Shown here: positions 50,939 to 59,995 of the stretch, one piece after another | Layout: each line of letters begins with the position of its first letter | Position numbering within the stretch: position 1 is the first letter of the stretch | Source of the DNA: Bacteroidetes bacterium GWF2_35_48 | GTDB taxonomy: Bacteria > Bacteroidota > Bacteroidia > Bacteroidales > GWF2-35-48 | DNA: 64,000 nt | NCBI GenBank assembly: GCA_001769125.1 | Contig: MEOG01000064.1 | Location: 1 to 64,000 of the forward strand | Direction: 5' to 3' | The notes under the pieces: generated by a model | The model's database searches: none | Seen by the model: only the letters and a program-made list of their open reading frames with translations | What the model was told of the DNA's origin: nothing | Made by a program: the position numbers and the translations under genes

Positions 50939-51590
50939 CACAATCAGAAATATATTTTCACCATACTATTTATATAAGGGTTGTAATATTTCAAAAACAG
51001 CAAAAATATTCCCTTATTGTATAATAGGTCTGCCTCCGCATCCTGAAGATATGCAATATCTCAAAGAACCATTAATTACTAAAATTGGGAATAATGTTTA
51101 TTTAAGTCCCTTCTGTGTAATTTATAAAGGAGCTATTCTAAAAGATGATGTTTATTTAGATCCTTATGTCAGGGTTGGTTCAAGTTCAACTATTGGAGAG
51201 AAAACAAGATTGTTATATGGTGCAAGAATTCATGACAATGTAAGCATCGGGAGTAATTGTCAAATAGGTGGCAATTGCTCTGATGATGTAATAATAGGAA
51301 ATAATGTTACTCATTTTGGCAGAATTACGCATAAATATAATAATCCGAAAGCTGACTGGGCTACAACGGTTGAAAAATCTCCTGTTATTGAAAATAATGC
51401 TATAATTGGTGCAAATGCAATAATAATAGGTCATGTTACAATTGGTGCAAATTCGTACATTGGAGCAGGTGAAATCATTAGGAATACAATACCAGCAAAT
51501 CACATTTTTTATAAAAATAAATTATATAGTTCATCTGAGTGGAAGGGTAGCCTTTCAAAAAATAAATTTTTCAAGGATGAGAACATTTAA
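50931..51590 (+). CDS. Left-handed beta-helix (hexapeptide) acyltransferase
   Basis: A 219-aa transferase of the LpxA/DapH-like hexapeptide family. Repeats with I/V-G-x-N-x spacing run from about 40 to 190 (KIGNNVYLSPFCVIYKGAIL; IGSNCQIGGNCSDDVIIGNN; VTIGANSYIGAGEIIRNTI). Such enzymes transfer acetyl or other acyl groups to sugars or amino acids. The N-terminus (FSPYYLYKGCNISKTAKIFPYC) fits sugar-acetyltransferase-like members. It overlaps the gene before by 8 nt and the gene after by 14 nt. Acceptor unknown; the glycosyltransferase downstream suggests a sugar. Confidence 0.87.
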   Translation: MFNTIRNIFSPYYLYKGCNISKTAKIFPYCIIGLPPHPEDMQYLKEPLITKIGNNVYLSPFCVIYKGAILKDDVYLDPYVRVGSSSTIGEKTRLLYGARIHDNVSIGSNCQIGGNCSDDVIIGNNVTHFGRITHKYNNPKADWATTVEKSPVIENNAIIGANAIIIGHVTIGANSYIGAGEIIRNTIPANHIFYKNKLYSSSEWKGSLSKNKFFKDENI

Positions 51591-52701
51591 AGTTTTTTTT
51601 GTTTATGCTTTTACTTCAAAAGAGAATTATTATAGTCGAAGCGACATAATTTCTGTAATTGAAGAAGTTTGTGAGATTGCACAGAGTGATTCAAAAAATA
51701 AAAATATTAAAGTAGTACCGGATTTTTATTTTAATGAATTTGGTAACAACCTTCAAATTGAAATCGAATATAGAATAAAAAATACAGATTTGTGTATTAT
51801 AGATATTTCAGAGAACAATCCGAATGTTTTTTACGAATATGGCATTGCAAGAGGTGTTAATTGCCCAATAATTGTATTAAAAAGTAAAAAATCAAAAAAC
51901 GATTATTCAATTCCCTCCGATATTGTTGGAACTCATGTCCTGTTTTATGAAAACATAAAAGATATTATTGGCCGTTTATCTAATAGAATAAGTAACGTTA
52001 TTAGTGAAATCAAACATACAGAACAAAACTACTTAGACTTAGCCAGAAAAACATGGAATTTTGGGAGAGATATTTATCCAAGTCATATTTATATTATTGC
52101 AGCATCAAGCGAAACGCCATCAAAATTTAAAGAATTTAATTCACCCGATCATATATATTTAGATAATTTGTGTGATAAAGATTCTATTCTTGAAATTTCT
52201 GTTCTTCTTGGTAAACTATATCCTCAATCTGAAATAAAAATTTTGTCTATTGACAACCTTCCACCTTCCATAATAGAAGAAAATTTAGTTTTGATAGGCG
52301 GAATAGGAACACAAAATACACCTAATAATGAAATTGCTAAAAAAATAATAAAAACGTTAAGAATTGATATTTCCTATTTAGATGAAACAATGGTTTACAA
52401 TGGTGAAGAATTCCACTCTCAAAAAGGGAATGATGACTTTTTATCATTGGATCATGCTTTTTTTGGTCGTTTTGATAATCCATTAAATCCGAACAAAAGA
52501 GTCTTTTTTGCGCAAGGCATACATACATTTGGTGTATTAGGTGCTATAAGAGCATTTTCTTTACATCCTACTGCAATTAATAATCATAAATTGATTGACA
52601 ACATTGTTTCAAATAATGGCAATATAAGCGCAAAATTTCCAATTAATATTATTCAATGCCGTGTTATTGTCCCACCCTTAACAGAAGAATTTCTATATTA
52701 A
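51577..52701 (+). CDS. TIR/nucleoside-deoxyribosyltransferase-like protein with an unassigned C-terminal domain
   Basis: A 374-aa protein; ATG 51577 (MRTFKVFFVYAF) is chosen because the longer frame from 51433 lies inside the acyltransferase gene. Residues 1-145 look like the TIR / nucleoside 2-deoxyribosyltransferase-like fold: FFVYAFTSKE opening, then CIIDISENNPNVFYEYGIARG with Glu87 at the usual catalytic place, then CPIIVLK. Residues about 165-374 form a second domain that I cannot assign, marked by ENLVLIGGIGTQNTPNNEI (237-253), RFDNPLNPNKRVFFAQGIHTFGVLGAIRAF (298-327). NAD or nucleotide cleavage is a possible activity. The gene is embedded in an operon of sugar- and peptide-modifying enzymes, which is unusual. 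Confidence 0.72.
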   Translation: MRTFKVFFVYAFTSKENYYSRSDIISVIEEVCEIAQSDSKNKNIKVVPDFYFNEFGNNLQIEIEYRIKNTDLCIIDISENNPNVFYEYGIARGVNCPIIVLKSKKSKNDYSIPSDIVGTHVLFYENIKDIIGRLSNRISNVISEIKHTEQNYLDLARKTWNFGRDIYPSHIYIIAASSETPSKFKEFNSPDHIYLDNLCDKDSILEISVLLGKLYPQSEIKILSIDNLPPSIIEENLVLIGGIGTQNTPNNEIAKKIIKTLRIDISYLDETMVYNGEEFHSQKGNDDFLSLDHAFFGRFDNPLNPNKRVFFAQGIHTFGVLGAIRAFSLHPTAINNHKLIDNIVSNNGNISAKFPINIIQCRVIVPPLTEEFLY

Positions 52702-52710
52702 TTGAGTCCG

Positions 52711-53565
52711 ATGTTTGCAAGCATTATTACCTGCGTTTATAATCAAGATTTCAATATATTCCAAGAATGTTTTGATTCTATATGCAATATAAAATTTACT
52801 GATGATTTCGAGTGGATCATAGTGGACGATGGTTCTGATATCTGTTTTTTTAATGGTTATCTTGATATTATTAATAAATATAATAAACCATTAAATATTA
52901 CAATTAAAAGACTGGAAAATAATAGCGGGTTATCTATTGCCAGAAATGAAGCTATAAATCTTTCTAATGGAGAATGGGTCATTTCCTTAGACTCTGATGA
53001 TAAATTAGAACCTCATTTAATACAGGAGCTGAAAAATTTGAATAAGCACGTAAATATAGCTGCATTTGAAGTTAATTATTTTAATTCCAATTCATCGGAG
53101 TATCGTAAACTAAATAAATTTAAACAATGGTTTGAAGAATTTGGGCTTACTGATTTAGACCCGTTTCTTTGGTTTGATTTTTATTACCACGGAATAATTG
53201 CGAAGAAGAATATTATTGAAAAAATTGGATGCTACGATAATTTCTTAAAAGTCGGTGAAGATCAAGATATACTAATAAAGGTAGTGCATTCCATGAAAAA
53301 AGAGAATGTTGCATTTATTGAAAAACTTGGTTATCACTATAGAAATAATGAAAACGGTGTATGCAAAAAAAATTGGGATGAAGTTTTGCTGGGTTATACT
53401 TCGTCAATGTTAAAATCCATGAAAAGATTAAATCAATTATTCATTGAATGCCGGTTTGGCGGAACAATAACAATTGATGAATCAATTATTGATATTTACG
53501 AATATAAACATGCACAACACGGTTGGCTTAATTGGTATAATTACAAGGATATTAAAAAAATTTAG
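52711..53565 (+). CDS. Family 2 glycosyltransferase
   Basis: A 284-aa GT-A fold glycosyltransferase. Motifs: SIITCVYNQD at the start, WIIVDDGSD (about 35-43), GLSIARNEA (73-81) and the metal-binding DSDD (94-97). The later YHYRNNENG segment and a Glu-Asp pair (KVGEDQDILIKV) are also typical. I start at ATG 52711 because it lies 9 nt after the previous stop; a TTG at 52702 would add three residues. No membrane segment, so it probably acts in the cytosol on a carrier or protein. Only 3 nt separate it from the radical SAM gene. Confidence 0.92.
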   Translation: MFASIITCVYNQDFNIFQECFDSICNIKFTDDFEWIIVDDGSDICFFNGYLDIINKYNKPLNITIKRLENNSGLSIARNEAINLSNGEWVISLDSDDKLEPHLIQELKNLNKHVNIAAFEVNYFNSNSSEYRKLNKFKQWFEEFGLTDLDPFLWFDFYYHGIIAKKNIIEKIGCYDNFLKVGEDQDILIKVVHSMKKENVAFIEKLGYHYRNNENGVCKKNWDEVLLGYTSSMLKSMKRLNQLFIECRFGGTITIDESIIDIYEYKHAQHGWLNWYNYKDIKKI

Positions 53566-53568
53566 AAT

Positions 53569-54648
53569 ATGGAGTATGTGCTTTTCCTTACTTATAATTG
53601 TAATTTAAAATGTAAGTATTGTTTTGCAAATGAAATAGTAAATAATAAAAATTACGAGCTAGTCATAAGTGATAGTCAATTAAATTCTACGATAGAATAT
53701 ATTAGAAGGGATATTGATAGAAGAAAAGCGATTCAAAATTTTATTGTTTTTTATGGTGGGGAACCAACTCTTGTTCCCCACATTATCGAAGAAATAATCA
53801 ATAGAACAAATGACCTGAAAATAAAATATATTCTGTACACAAATGGTGTTTTAATAAACAAATTACCACTCACAATAATAAAATTTGTTAATACAGTATT
53901 AATATCCATTGATGGTGAAAAAGCAACTCAGGATTTTTTTAGAGGAATAGGTACTTTTGACCAGATTATTTTCAATGCTAAAATTCTTAAAGAGAATAAT
54001 AAAAACATAATTGCCAGATTGACTTATGATGAAGGTTCAGATATTTACAAAGCCGTTATTGTGTTAGAGAATAAGTTTGATGCTCTATATTGGCAAATTG
54101 TAAGTAAGTCAAAATTTAATGATTCAAATCAATTCTTGAAAAATTACTCTGAACAAATTCAAAATTTATTAACACACTGGATAAATAAGTTAGAACAAGG
54201 TATTGTTATAAATATTATACCCTTTCAGATAGTGTTAGAAGTAATAATAAAAAAAGAAAAGAATAACTTTTTCAAATGTGGTTGTGGTCATGATCTTCAA
54301 GCAATAGATATTTCTGGTAATGTTTATCTTTGTGATGAATATATTGGTAATAAGGACCGGATTATTGGAAATACAAATTCAGAGGATTACATTGCTTTAG
54401 ATAATAAAATTTCTATTAATATTTTTGGGGATTGTAGGACTTGTCAATATTTGCATATTTGTTCGGGCAGATGTCGGAAATGTTTAGAATATAACTCTAA
54501 AGAACAAATAAAGACCTATTGCGAAATGACAAAAATATTAATAGATGCTATTTATTACAGGTATAATGATATCGTTTCTGCTTGCAGTTCTTTTAATTTA
54601 GATAGAATATTTTATAAAGGCGAATATTTGACAGAATTAATTCCTTAA
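53569..54648 (+). CDS. Radical SAM/SPASM enzyme, possibly peptide-modifying
   Basis: A 359-aa enzyme. The first Fe-S cluster motif is CxxxCxxC at Cys11, Cys15, Cys18 (YNCNLKCKYCFANE), with GGEP at 63-66 and SIDG at about 113-116. The C-terminal SPASM-like part has Cys237, 239, 255, 289, 292, 298, 302, 305 and 318 (KCGCGHD; YLCDEY; CRTCQYLHICSGRCRKC), enough for two auxiliary clusters. It is reminiscent of the AF1577-type peptide-modifying family. No obvious Cys-rich precursor peptide is visible next to it. It is the last gene of the operon 50132-54648. Confidence 0.88.
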   Translation: MEYVLFLTYNCNLKCKYCFANEIVNNKNYELVISDSQLNSTIEYIRRDIDRRKAIQNFIVFYGGEPTLVPHIIEEIINRTNDLKIKYILYTNGVLINKLPLTIIKFVNTVLISIDGEKATQDFFRGIGTFDQIIFNAKILKENNKNIIARLTYDEGSDIYKAVIVLENKFDALYWQIVSKSKFNDSNQFLKNYSEQIQNLLTHWINKLEQGIVINIIPFQIVLEVIIKKEKNNFFKCGCGHDLQAIDISGNVYLCDEYIGNKDRIIGNTNSEDYIALDNKISINIFGDCRTCQYLHICSGRCRKCLEYNSKEQIKTYCEMTKILIDAIYYRYNDIVSACSSFNLDRIFYKGEYLTELIP

Positions 54649-54716
54649 AACAATCTTAATTAGAACAAGTGAAAAGGAAACACAACTAAACTTATTTTTC
54701 TTATTAATATTTTCAC

Positions 54717-55364
54717 ATGAATACAAACGCAGATACTTCTCTTGAATCTGAAGATGAATTTGAAGATGAAATTTTATTTAATGAACAACTTTATAAGGCG
54801 ATATCTCCAAAAATCAAACAATTTTTAGTAGAATATTATGGAGATAATTTTTATAACCTGAAACCCGAAACATATCTTGAAATTGAAACATTAATAGAAG
54901 ATGATATTCTTTTATTTGCTAGTGAAATACCTGATATTTTATACCGTAACAGAACTATTACTGATGAAGACAAATTTGATGAAGCCTTAGATAATTTTGT
55001 GCCTGATAATATACCGATTAATTGGCCTGTAATTGAAAATTGGTTTGATAGAGATTTTTCAAATGATGACGATGAAGATACCTTTTTAGAAGATAGTGAT
55101 CCGATTGACTTAACTGAAGATCAAAAAAAAGCAAAGGAAATAGTTGAACTAGCAAATGAAATGACCGATAACACACAGAGCTTTGCTCATTTTATGAAAT
55201 CCGGTTATGAAATTACAAATAAAAAAGTTCAGCTATTTTTAGAAAATATTGCATCATTTGAGTTGTCTATTCTTTCACCTGATGGTTTTATTGCTCTTCA
55301 AACACACTTGAATTTACTTGTATCAACACTGTTAGAAAATTTATATACAATAATGCCTGATTAA
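54717..55364 (+). CDS. Very acidic hypothetical protein, 215 aa
   Basis: Not recognised. About 50 of 215 residues are Asp or Glu against about 14 Lys/Arg, so the protein is strongly negative. Acidic runs lie at 10-18 (ESEDEFEDE) and 106-128 (NDDDEDTFLEDSD). No cysteine, no signal peptide; the C-terminal 90 residues are helical. It stands between the radical SAM operon (68 nt before) and the promoter of the subtilase. It could be a DNA-mimic or chaperone-like partner, or a substrate or regulator of the protease; none of this is shown by the sequence. Confidence 0.7.
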   Translation: MNTNADTSLESEDEFEDEILFNEQLYKAISPKIKQFLVEYYGDNFYNLKPETYLEIETLIEDDILLFASEIPDILYRNRTITDEDKFDEALDNFVPDNIPINWPVIENWFDRDFSNDDDEDTFLEDSDPIDLTEDQKKAKEIVELANEMTDNTQSFAHFMKSGYEITNKKVQLFLENIASFELSILSPDGFIALQTHLNLLVSTLLENLYTIMPD

Positions 55365-55371
55365 TAATATG

Positions 55372-55379
55372 TATATTTG
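55372..55379 (+). promoter_or_regulatory. TATATTTG promoter box before the subtilase
   Basis: Exact TAnnTTTG match 42 nt before ATG 55421; it shows that the protease has its own transcript. Confidence 0.6.
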
Positions 55380-55420
55380 TAATACCATATAAGATTTAGT
55401 GAAATATTAATAAAAAATTT

Positions 55421-57883
55421 ATGCCAGCACAAGAAAAAAACAATTCCCATCTTCATTTTAATAATCCGCAAGAAGGTGTTGTTGAGTACAAACAGAAAAC
55501 TAGGGTTGTAACTAGAGATGATGATGGTTTGCCCAAGTACTATCAACACATGAAAGATACTTTCAGGAATTGTACTGCAAATTTTAATAGCGATAAAAAC
55601 ACCCGACATCAAAATAGAAACAATACTTTACGCTTACCACAACATATAGATTACATTCTGATTAATTTTTTTGGTCCTTTCGATATCGAAAAATTTACAA
55701 ATCGTTACAAACAGAACTTTGGCCTAGTCCCCGTAAAATTTGAATTATTCAATTCATTGGGGCTTTTTGCAATTGATAACGATAACCTTTTTAATAACTT
55801 TTTTCGGGAATTGCAGACTTTTCAAAGAACTAACGATCACACAGGGAATCTGCCCTATAATGTTGACATTCGATACATAAAAGATTTTCGACTATTATCA
55901 GACTCAAACATAATTTCCTACAGGCAGCTTTACGATTCTGCATTTTTAAACCTTGTTGATGTTACTGAATTATTTCATGACCGCATCCACCCAATAGAAG
56001 AAAGTTTAAAAACATATCTTCACCGAAACAATATAACATTCATTCATAATCAGGAGAACAAGACAATTCAGATATGGGGTGCTTCACAGGCTCTGATAAA
56101 TGAAATAATTGCAAATTTTGATATTATTCATTCTGTAAATTCTTCTCTGGCTGGTGTTGTTGCGCCGGGGTCATTTAATACACCAATAAGAAGCTTTGGT
56201 TTTACCTTGGTGCCGCCCTCTCCAGATGCCCCAGTTATTGGCATTTTAGATTCAGGCATAAGTTCAAATACACCTTTAAATGCAATAGTTAAAAATGCCA
56301 ATAATGAATACGACCTGACAGGCACTGGTTCTTTAATTGATAATCTTTTCAATGGTTGCGGTCATGGAACTGGTGTTGCTGGTTTTGCTGCGCTTGGCTC
56401 TCAGCTTATCACAAACCATACAGGTAACAAACAGGCAGATGCATGGCTGTTATCAATAAAAATTTTAGATACTAATTCTCCCCGTGTTTCTGATTTAGAA
56501 ATTATAAACCTTATAAGGAAAGCTCATGAGGAATATGGTGTAAGAATTTTTGTCCTTACTGTCACAGAAAATGACTCTAAGGGCGATAATGAACCTATAT
56601 CGGCATTTGCTTTTAATTTGGATAAGCTGGCTTATGAATTGGATATTCTTATAATAATTTCAGCAGGTAATATTTCACAGGATTATTTTATTGATCAAAA
56701 TTCTGGTACTGCAAGAATAGCATACCCTGATGATTTTATTCAGCAATGGTCAAATATTAAATCTCCATCTGAAAGCATGAATAACTTGGCAATTGGTTCA
56801 TGTGCCGGTAATTTTGAAAACGAAATAAACACGGGCATTGCAGTTGATAATGATTTTCCGGCATTATATTCAACAAAGTTTAATTACGATTTTGAATCTG
56901 ATATTTTATCAAGTAAGCAATCAAACAAATACTTAAACAAACCGGATATTTTATATTATGGCGGCGATTGGGATAATAGCCTTGATTGTAGTATTACAGG
57001 ATTAAAGCATCTTTCAGCCAAAACAGGTGTTTATTATGATAAAAACACAGGGACTAGTTTTTCTGCTGGTCTTATAGCCAATATTGCAGCAAAAATAATT
57101 TATCGTTATCCGTCTCTGAGCATGCAATCTGTTAAAGCATTATTAATAAGTTCCGCATTTGTGCCAAAATTCAATTCTTTCTATAACAATTTTTCAGAAA
57201 AATTTGCACAACGCATTATTGGCAATGGTATTCCGGTAATTAACGAATGTTTACATTCTACTGATAATTCAGTAACAATAATTATCGAAGATGAAATTAG
57301 CCCTGATAGAATAAAATCTTACCCACTTCATATTCCGGAATATCTTTTATCAAAAACAACAAAAAGTACAGTTCTCGATATTAAAGCAACTCTTTGCTAC
57401 AGCTTTGAACCCTTGCTGAATAATCAAATGGCCTATTGCCCCATCCATATTGGGTTTGGCATTTTAAAAAATATGAATTTAAACGAGTGGACTACAAATA
57501 CAGAAGGGAAACAAATACCTCATGGCTTAAATGGAAATAGCGCAGAAAATATCAAAATTAAAAATGGTCAGGGATGGTCAGAGGATTATTATTTTAAATC
57601 AAAACTCCTCAGTAACGTACAAAAAATGGAGCTGGTTTATAATATTGAAAATATCTCTGGTAATGATAACACTTTCAAATTAGCCATAAATTGTAAACGT
57701 CATAAATTAATGAATGAAGAACAGAAAAATCACTTTAACAGGTCTTATAAATTTAGCATTACCATGAATTTTCAGGAAAGACCTGTGAAAAATCTTCTTG
57801 AAGGTAATTTATATTACGAACTTTTTGCAGTAAATACGCTGGAAGCAATTACAGACTTGGAAGCAGAATTAAATGTTGAATAG
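55421..57883 (+). CDS. S8 subtilisin-like protease, IetS-like
   Basis: An 820-aa cytosolic subtilase (no signal peptide). The N-terminal part (about 70-240) has an IDYILINFFGPFDIEKF segment and FELFNSLGLFAIDN, as remembered for the protease of the IetAS pair. The S8 domain (about 270-600) has a complete triad: Asp277 (VIGILDSGI), His315 (NGCGHGTGVAG) and Ser546 (NTGTSFSAG), with the oxyanion Asn417 (ISAGN). About 610-820 is a beta-rich C-terminal domain. An AAA ATPase gene ends 3 nt downstream on the other strand. IetAS-type pairs have been reported as antiphage; here the relation is by motif and neighbourhood only. Confidence 0.88.
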   Translation: MPAQEKNNSHLHFNNPQEGVVEYKQKTRVVTRDDDGLPKYYQHMKDTFRNCTANFNSDKNTRHQNRNNTLRLPQHIDYILINFFGPFDIEKFTNRYKQNFGLVPVKFELFNSLGLFAIDNDNLFNNFFRELQTFQRTNDHTGNLPYNVDIRYIKDFRLLSDSNIISYRQLYDSAFLNLVDVTELFHDRIHPIEESLKTYLHRNNITFIHNQENKTIQIWGASQALINEIIANFDIIHSVNSSLAGVVAPGSFNTPIRSFGFTLVPPSPDAPVIGILDSGISSNTPLNAIVKNANNEYDLTGTGSLIDNLFNGCGHGTGVAGFAALGSQLITNHTGNKQADAWLLSIKILDTNSPRVSDLEIINLIRKAHEEYGVRIFVLTVTENDSKGDNEPISAFAFNLDKLAYELDILIIISAGNISQDYFIDQNSGTARIAYPDDFIQQWSNIKSPSESMNNLAIGSCAGNFENEINTGIAVDNDFPALYSTKFNYDFESDILSSKQSNKYLNKPDILYYGGDWDNSLDCSITGLKHLSAKTGVYYDKNTGTSFSAGLIANIAAKIIYRYPSLSMQSVKALLISSAFVPKFNSFYNNFSEKFAQRIIGNGIPVINECLHSTDNSVTIIIEDEISPDRIKSYPLHIPEYLLSKTTKSTVLDIKATLCYSFEPLLNNQMAYCPIHIGFGILKNMNLNEWTTNTEGKQIPHGLNGNSAENIKIKNGQGWSEDYYFKSKLLSNVQKMELVYNIENISGNDNTFKLAINCKRHKLMNEEQKNHFNRSYKFSITMNFQERPVKNLLEGNLYYELFAVNTLEAITDLEAELNVE

Positions 57884-57886
57884 TAA

Positions 57887-58915
57887 TTAGCTGCGTATTA
57901 AATTCTTTTTTTCTTCAGTAACAAGTTCCTGCCATATTCCTGTACTTATGGTCGCAGTTATTGGTCTGAGATTTTCAGCATAACTAAGCAGTGTTCTTTT
58001 TAACGCAGTGATTAAGGTCTTTTGAATACTAAAATAAGATAATCCGAGGGATGATTTTATAATTTTCTGAGAGTTTCGTGTATTATCGAATTTAAAATTT
58101 CCTTTTTTTAACGTCAGTGCAATTAATTCTTTTATTTGAGATTCATTAGGTAGTTCAAGCTTTATAATAGCATCAAATCTTCTTACTAATGCTTCATCAA
58201 TCATTTCTTTTTGGTTTGTTGCGGCTATCACTAAATTTTCCTGTGGCAAATAATCAAAAAGTTGAAGAATGGTATTAACAACTCTTTTCATTTCACCGTG
58301 ATCTTGGCTGTAATCCCTGATTTTTCCTAAAGAATCAAACTCATCAATAAAAATTATTGTGTTTTCAGTAGTAGCTTTTCTGAATAATTTTGCAAGGTTT
58401 TTACTGGTTTCTCCTAGCTTTGAAGATACAATTGCGCCCAGATTTACAACTACCATCATTTTTTCCAGTTCCCCTGCAAGAACATAAGCGGCTAAAGTTT
58501 TTCCGCAACCTGATGGCCCGTGTAGTAATATTTTATTTGAAATAGGTAAATCAAACTGTTTGAGAATATTTATTGACTTATGCTCTTTTACAAAAAATTC
58601 AAGATTTTCTCTTACATCTGTTGAGCAAACAAGATTTGAAAATTTATAATCAGAAGTAAGTTTCTCTATAATAAATTCATTAATTTCTCTGTCTTCCTCA
58701 CGCAAAATATGTTTATTTGAACCAACTTTTACAAGGCCGCTGTTTTGTTGTTGCCTGATTGATTCTTTTATGAGTGATTGTAATTGCAAAGCGAAATTAA
58801 TTTTTTTGGACTTTTTTGAATGATCAATTAGTTCACTTAAAGCAAATAGCAATCTTTCCTGGTCATTTTCCAGACCATATTTTGCTATATCTCGTATGAA
58901 ATCAAATTGTGTCAT
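57887..58915 (-). CDS. AAA+ ATPase, IetA-like
   Basis: A 342-aa AAA ATPase. An N-terminal helical part (1-110) is followed by Walker A HGPSGCGKT (G133-T140), Walker B IIFIDEFDSLG (187-197), sensor 1 Asn234 (IAATNQ) and an Arg-finger-like RRFD (245-248). There is no membrane segment or protease domain, unlike FtsH. It is tail-to-tail with the subtilase (3 nt between stops) and has its own promoter at 58931-58938. With the protease it could form an ATP-dependent protease pair as proposed for IetAS, but such pairs are normally co-directional. Confidence 0.88.
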   Translation of the reverse strand: MTQFDFIRDIAKYGLENDQERLLFALSELIDHSKKSKKINFALQLQSLIKESIRQQQNSGLVKVGSNKHILREEDREINEFIIEKLTSDYKFSNLVCSTDVRENLEFFVKEHKSINILKQFDLPISNKILLHGPSGCGKTLAAYVLAGELEKMMVVVNLGAIVSSKLGETSKNLAKLFRKATTENTIIFIDEFDSLGKIRDYSQDHGEMKRVVNTILQLFDYLPQENLVIAATNQKEMIDEALVRRFDAIIKLELPNESQIKELIALTLKKGNFKFDNTRNSQKIIKSSLGLSYFSIQKTLITALKRTLLSYAENLRPITATISTGIWQELVTEEKKNLIRS

Positions 58916-58930
58916 TTTTTCGATTTTCTA

Positions 58931-58938
58931 CAAAGATA
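58931..58938 (-). promoter_or_regulatory. TATCTTTG promoter box of the AAA ATPase gene
   Basis: On the minus strand, an exact -7 box 16 nt before the ATG at 58915. Confidence 0.65.
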
Positions 58939-59382
58939 AAACAAAAAGATAAGAATTGTTCTTCCAAAAAATATTTTACAAACAACCATCGGTTAATTTC
59001 AGTAACAATCAATCATGTATAAGATAAATATTTTTCTAACCCTTCATGCAGCAAAAATCCCCGCCCTTTCCTTGAAATGAATCGGTCAGGGCTTGCATGG
59101 TCTTTTTGCTGCATTCCCCACGCCAACCCCTCTGTTGTTTTTATCGCTTTCACATTTTTTGCACAGCCCACATCGTGCATAGAGCATTGCAGTCCTCATG
59201 GCTTGCGGGCTTCATGCACTATGCACTTCACCGCAATCACTTTCCAGTCCTCATTCCATTCCGGGCTTCAAGTCATTGCTTTTTCCCAACACACAAAACA
59301 AAAAAACAGGCTGCCTCCAACCGCCTCCACCGGCATCCTTTGCGCCAGCAATAAAAAACAACCCCAAGCTATTTAACATAAA

Positions 59383-59453
59383 AGAAGCTATGGAACAATA
59401 GCCGTTTTCATCGGTATAAATGAATTTAATGGCTTTGTCCCATAGCAGCTTCT
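59383..59453. other. Stem-loop with nested stems
   Basis: AGAAGCT-ATGG (59383-59393) pairs with CCAT-AGC-AGCTTCT (59440-59453) with a 3-nt bulge; inside, ATAGCC faces GGCT. Paired, bulged, nested stems fit a structured RNA. Confidence 0.45.
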
Positions 59454-59995
59454 ATGTCTCCACTTCGTTACGGGATAAACCTAAATAGCCGCTCTGCCTA
59501 CGCTTTTTCGCATGTGAGTTAAAAGCTACCCTGCCCGGCTTCTGGTCTGTCATGTTTTTTGTACCAGCCCTGCGGAATCCATTTGCTTAAACAAAAAAAC
59601 ACGCCAGTCCCCTGACATTTACCAACGTTTTCGTTAATGAGTGTCCCAAGCGATCCACCGCACCTTGTTTTGTCATGGTTTTTGAGAGCTAATGTTCTCA
59701 CAAATGTTCAATTCTCTCCACTTCACTACATTCCGGAGCCACCGTTCCGGTGAATCCTTCATTTCGTTTCGTTCGTTCATCTCACAATTGTTCAAACCAC
59801 ACATCATTCAGTTGCCTCAATCCTTCATCAACTCAATGATTTTTGCTTACACTCAGTCAAAAACTCACGCCAAAACGCCTACAGCCACCAACCCCCACCC
59901 AACCACCCTTAAAGTCAGAAAACAAAAAAGAAAATTAAAAAATGGTCTGAGGAATCATTAATAAAACCTTATGCAAAGATAAGCCGCCAACGCCC

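Noticed and set aside
51433-51576. N-terminal extension of the TIR-like protein
   Set aside because: It overlaps the acyltransferase gene in another frame; the ATG at 51577 starts directly with the domain.
53569-54648. RiPP cluster with a precursor peptide next to the radical SAM gene
   Set aside because: I checked the short spacers on both sides and found no small Cys- or Gly-rich ORF with a ribosome site.
59077-59376. Open reading frames in three overlapping frames in the C-rich region
   Set aside because: Several frames are open at the same time, no ribosome site or promoter fits, and the composition is unlike the neighbouring genes; treated as non-coding.
59692-59961. 89-aa ORF near the second stem-loop
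   Set aside because: His/Ser/Thr-rich sequence without a domain, no start signal, and the end is a basic low-complexity tail; more likely chance in a C-rich non-coding stretch.
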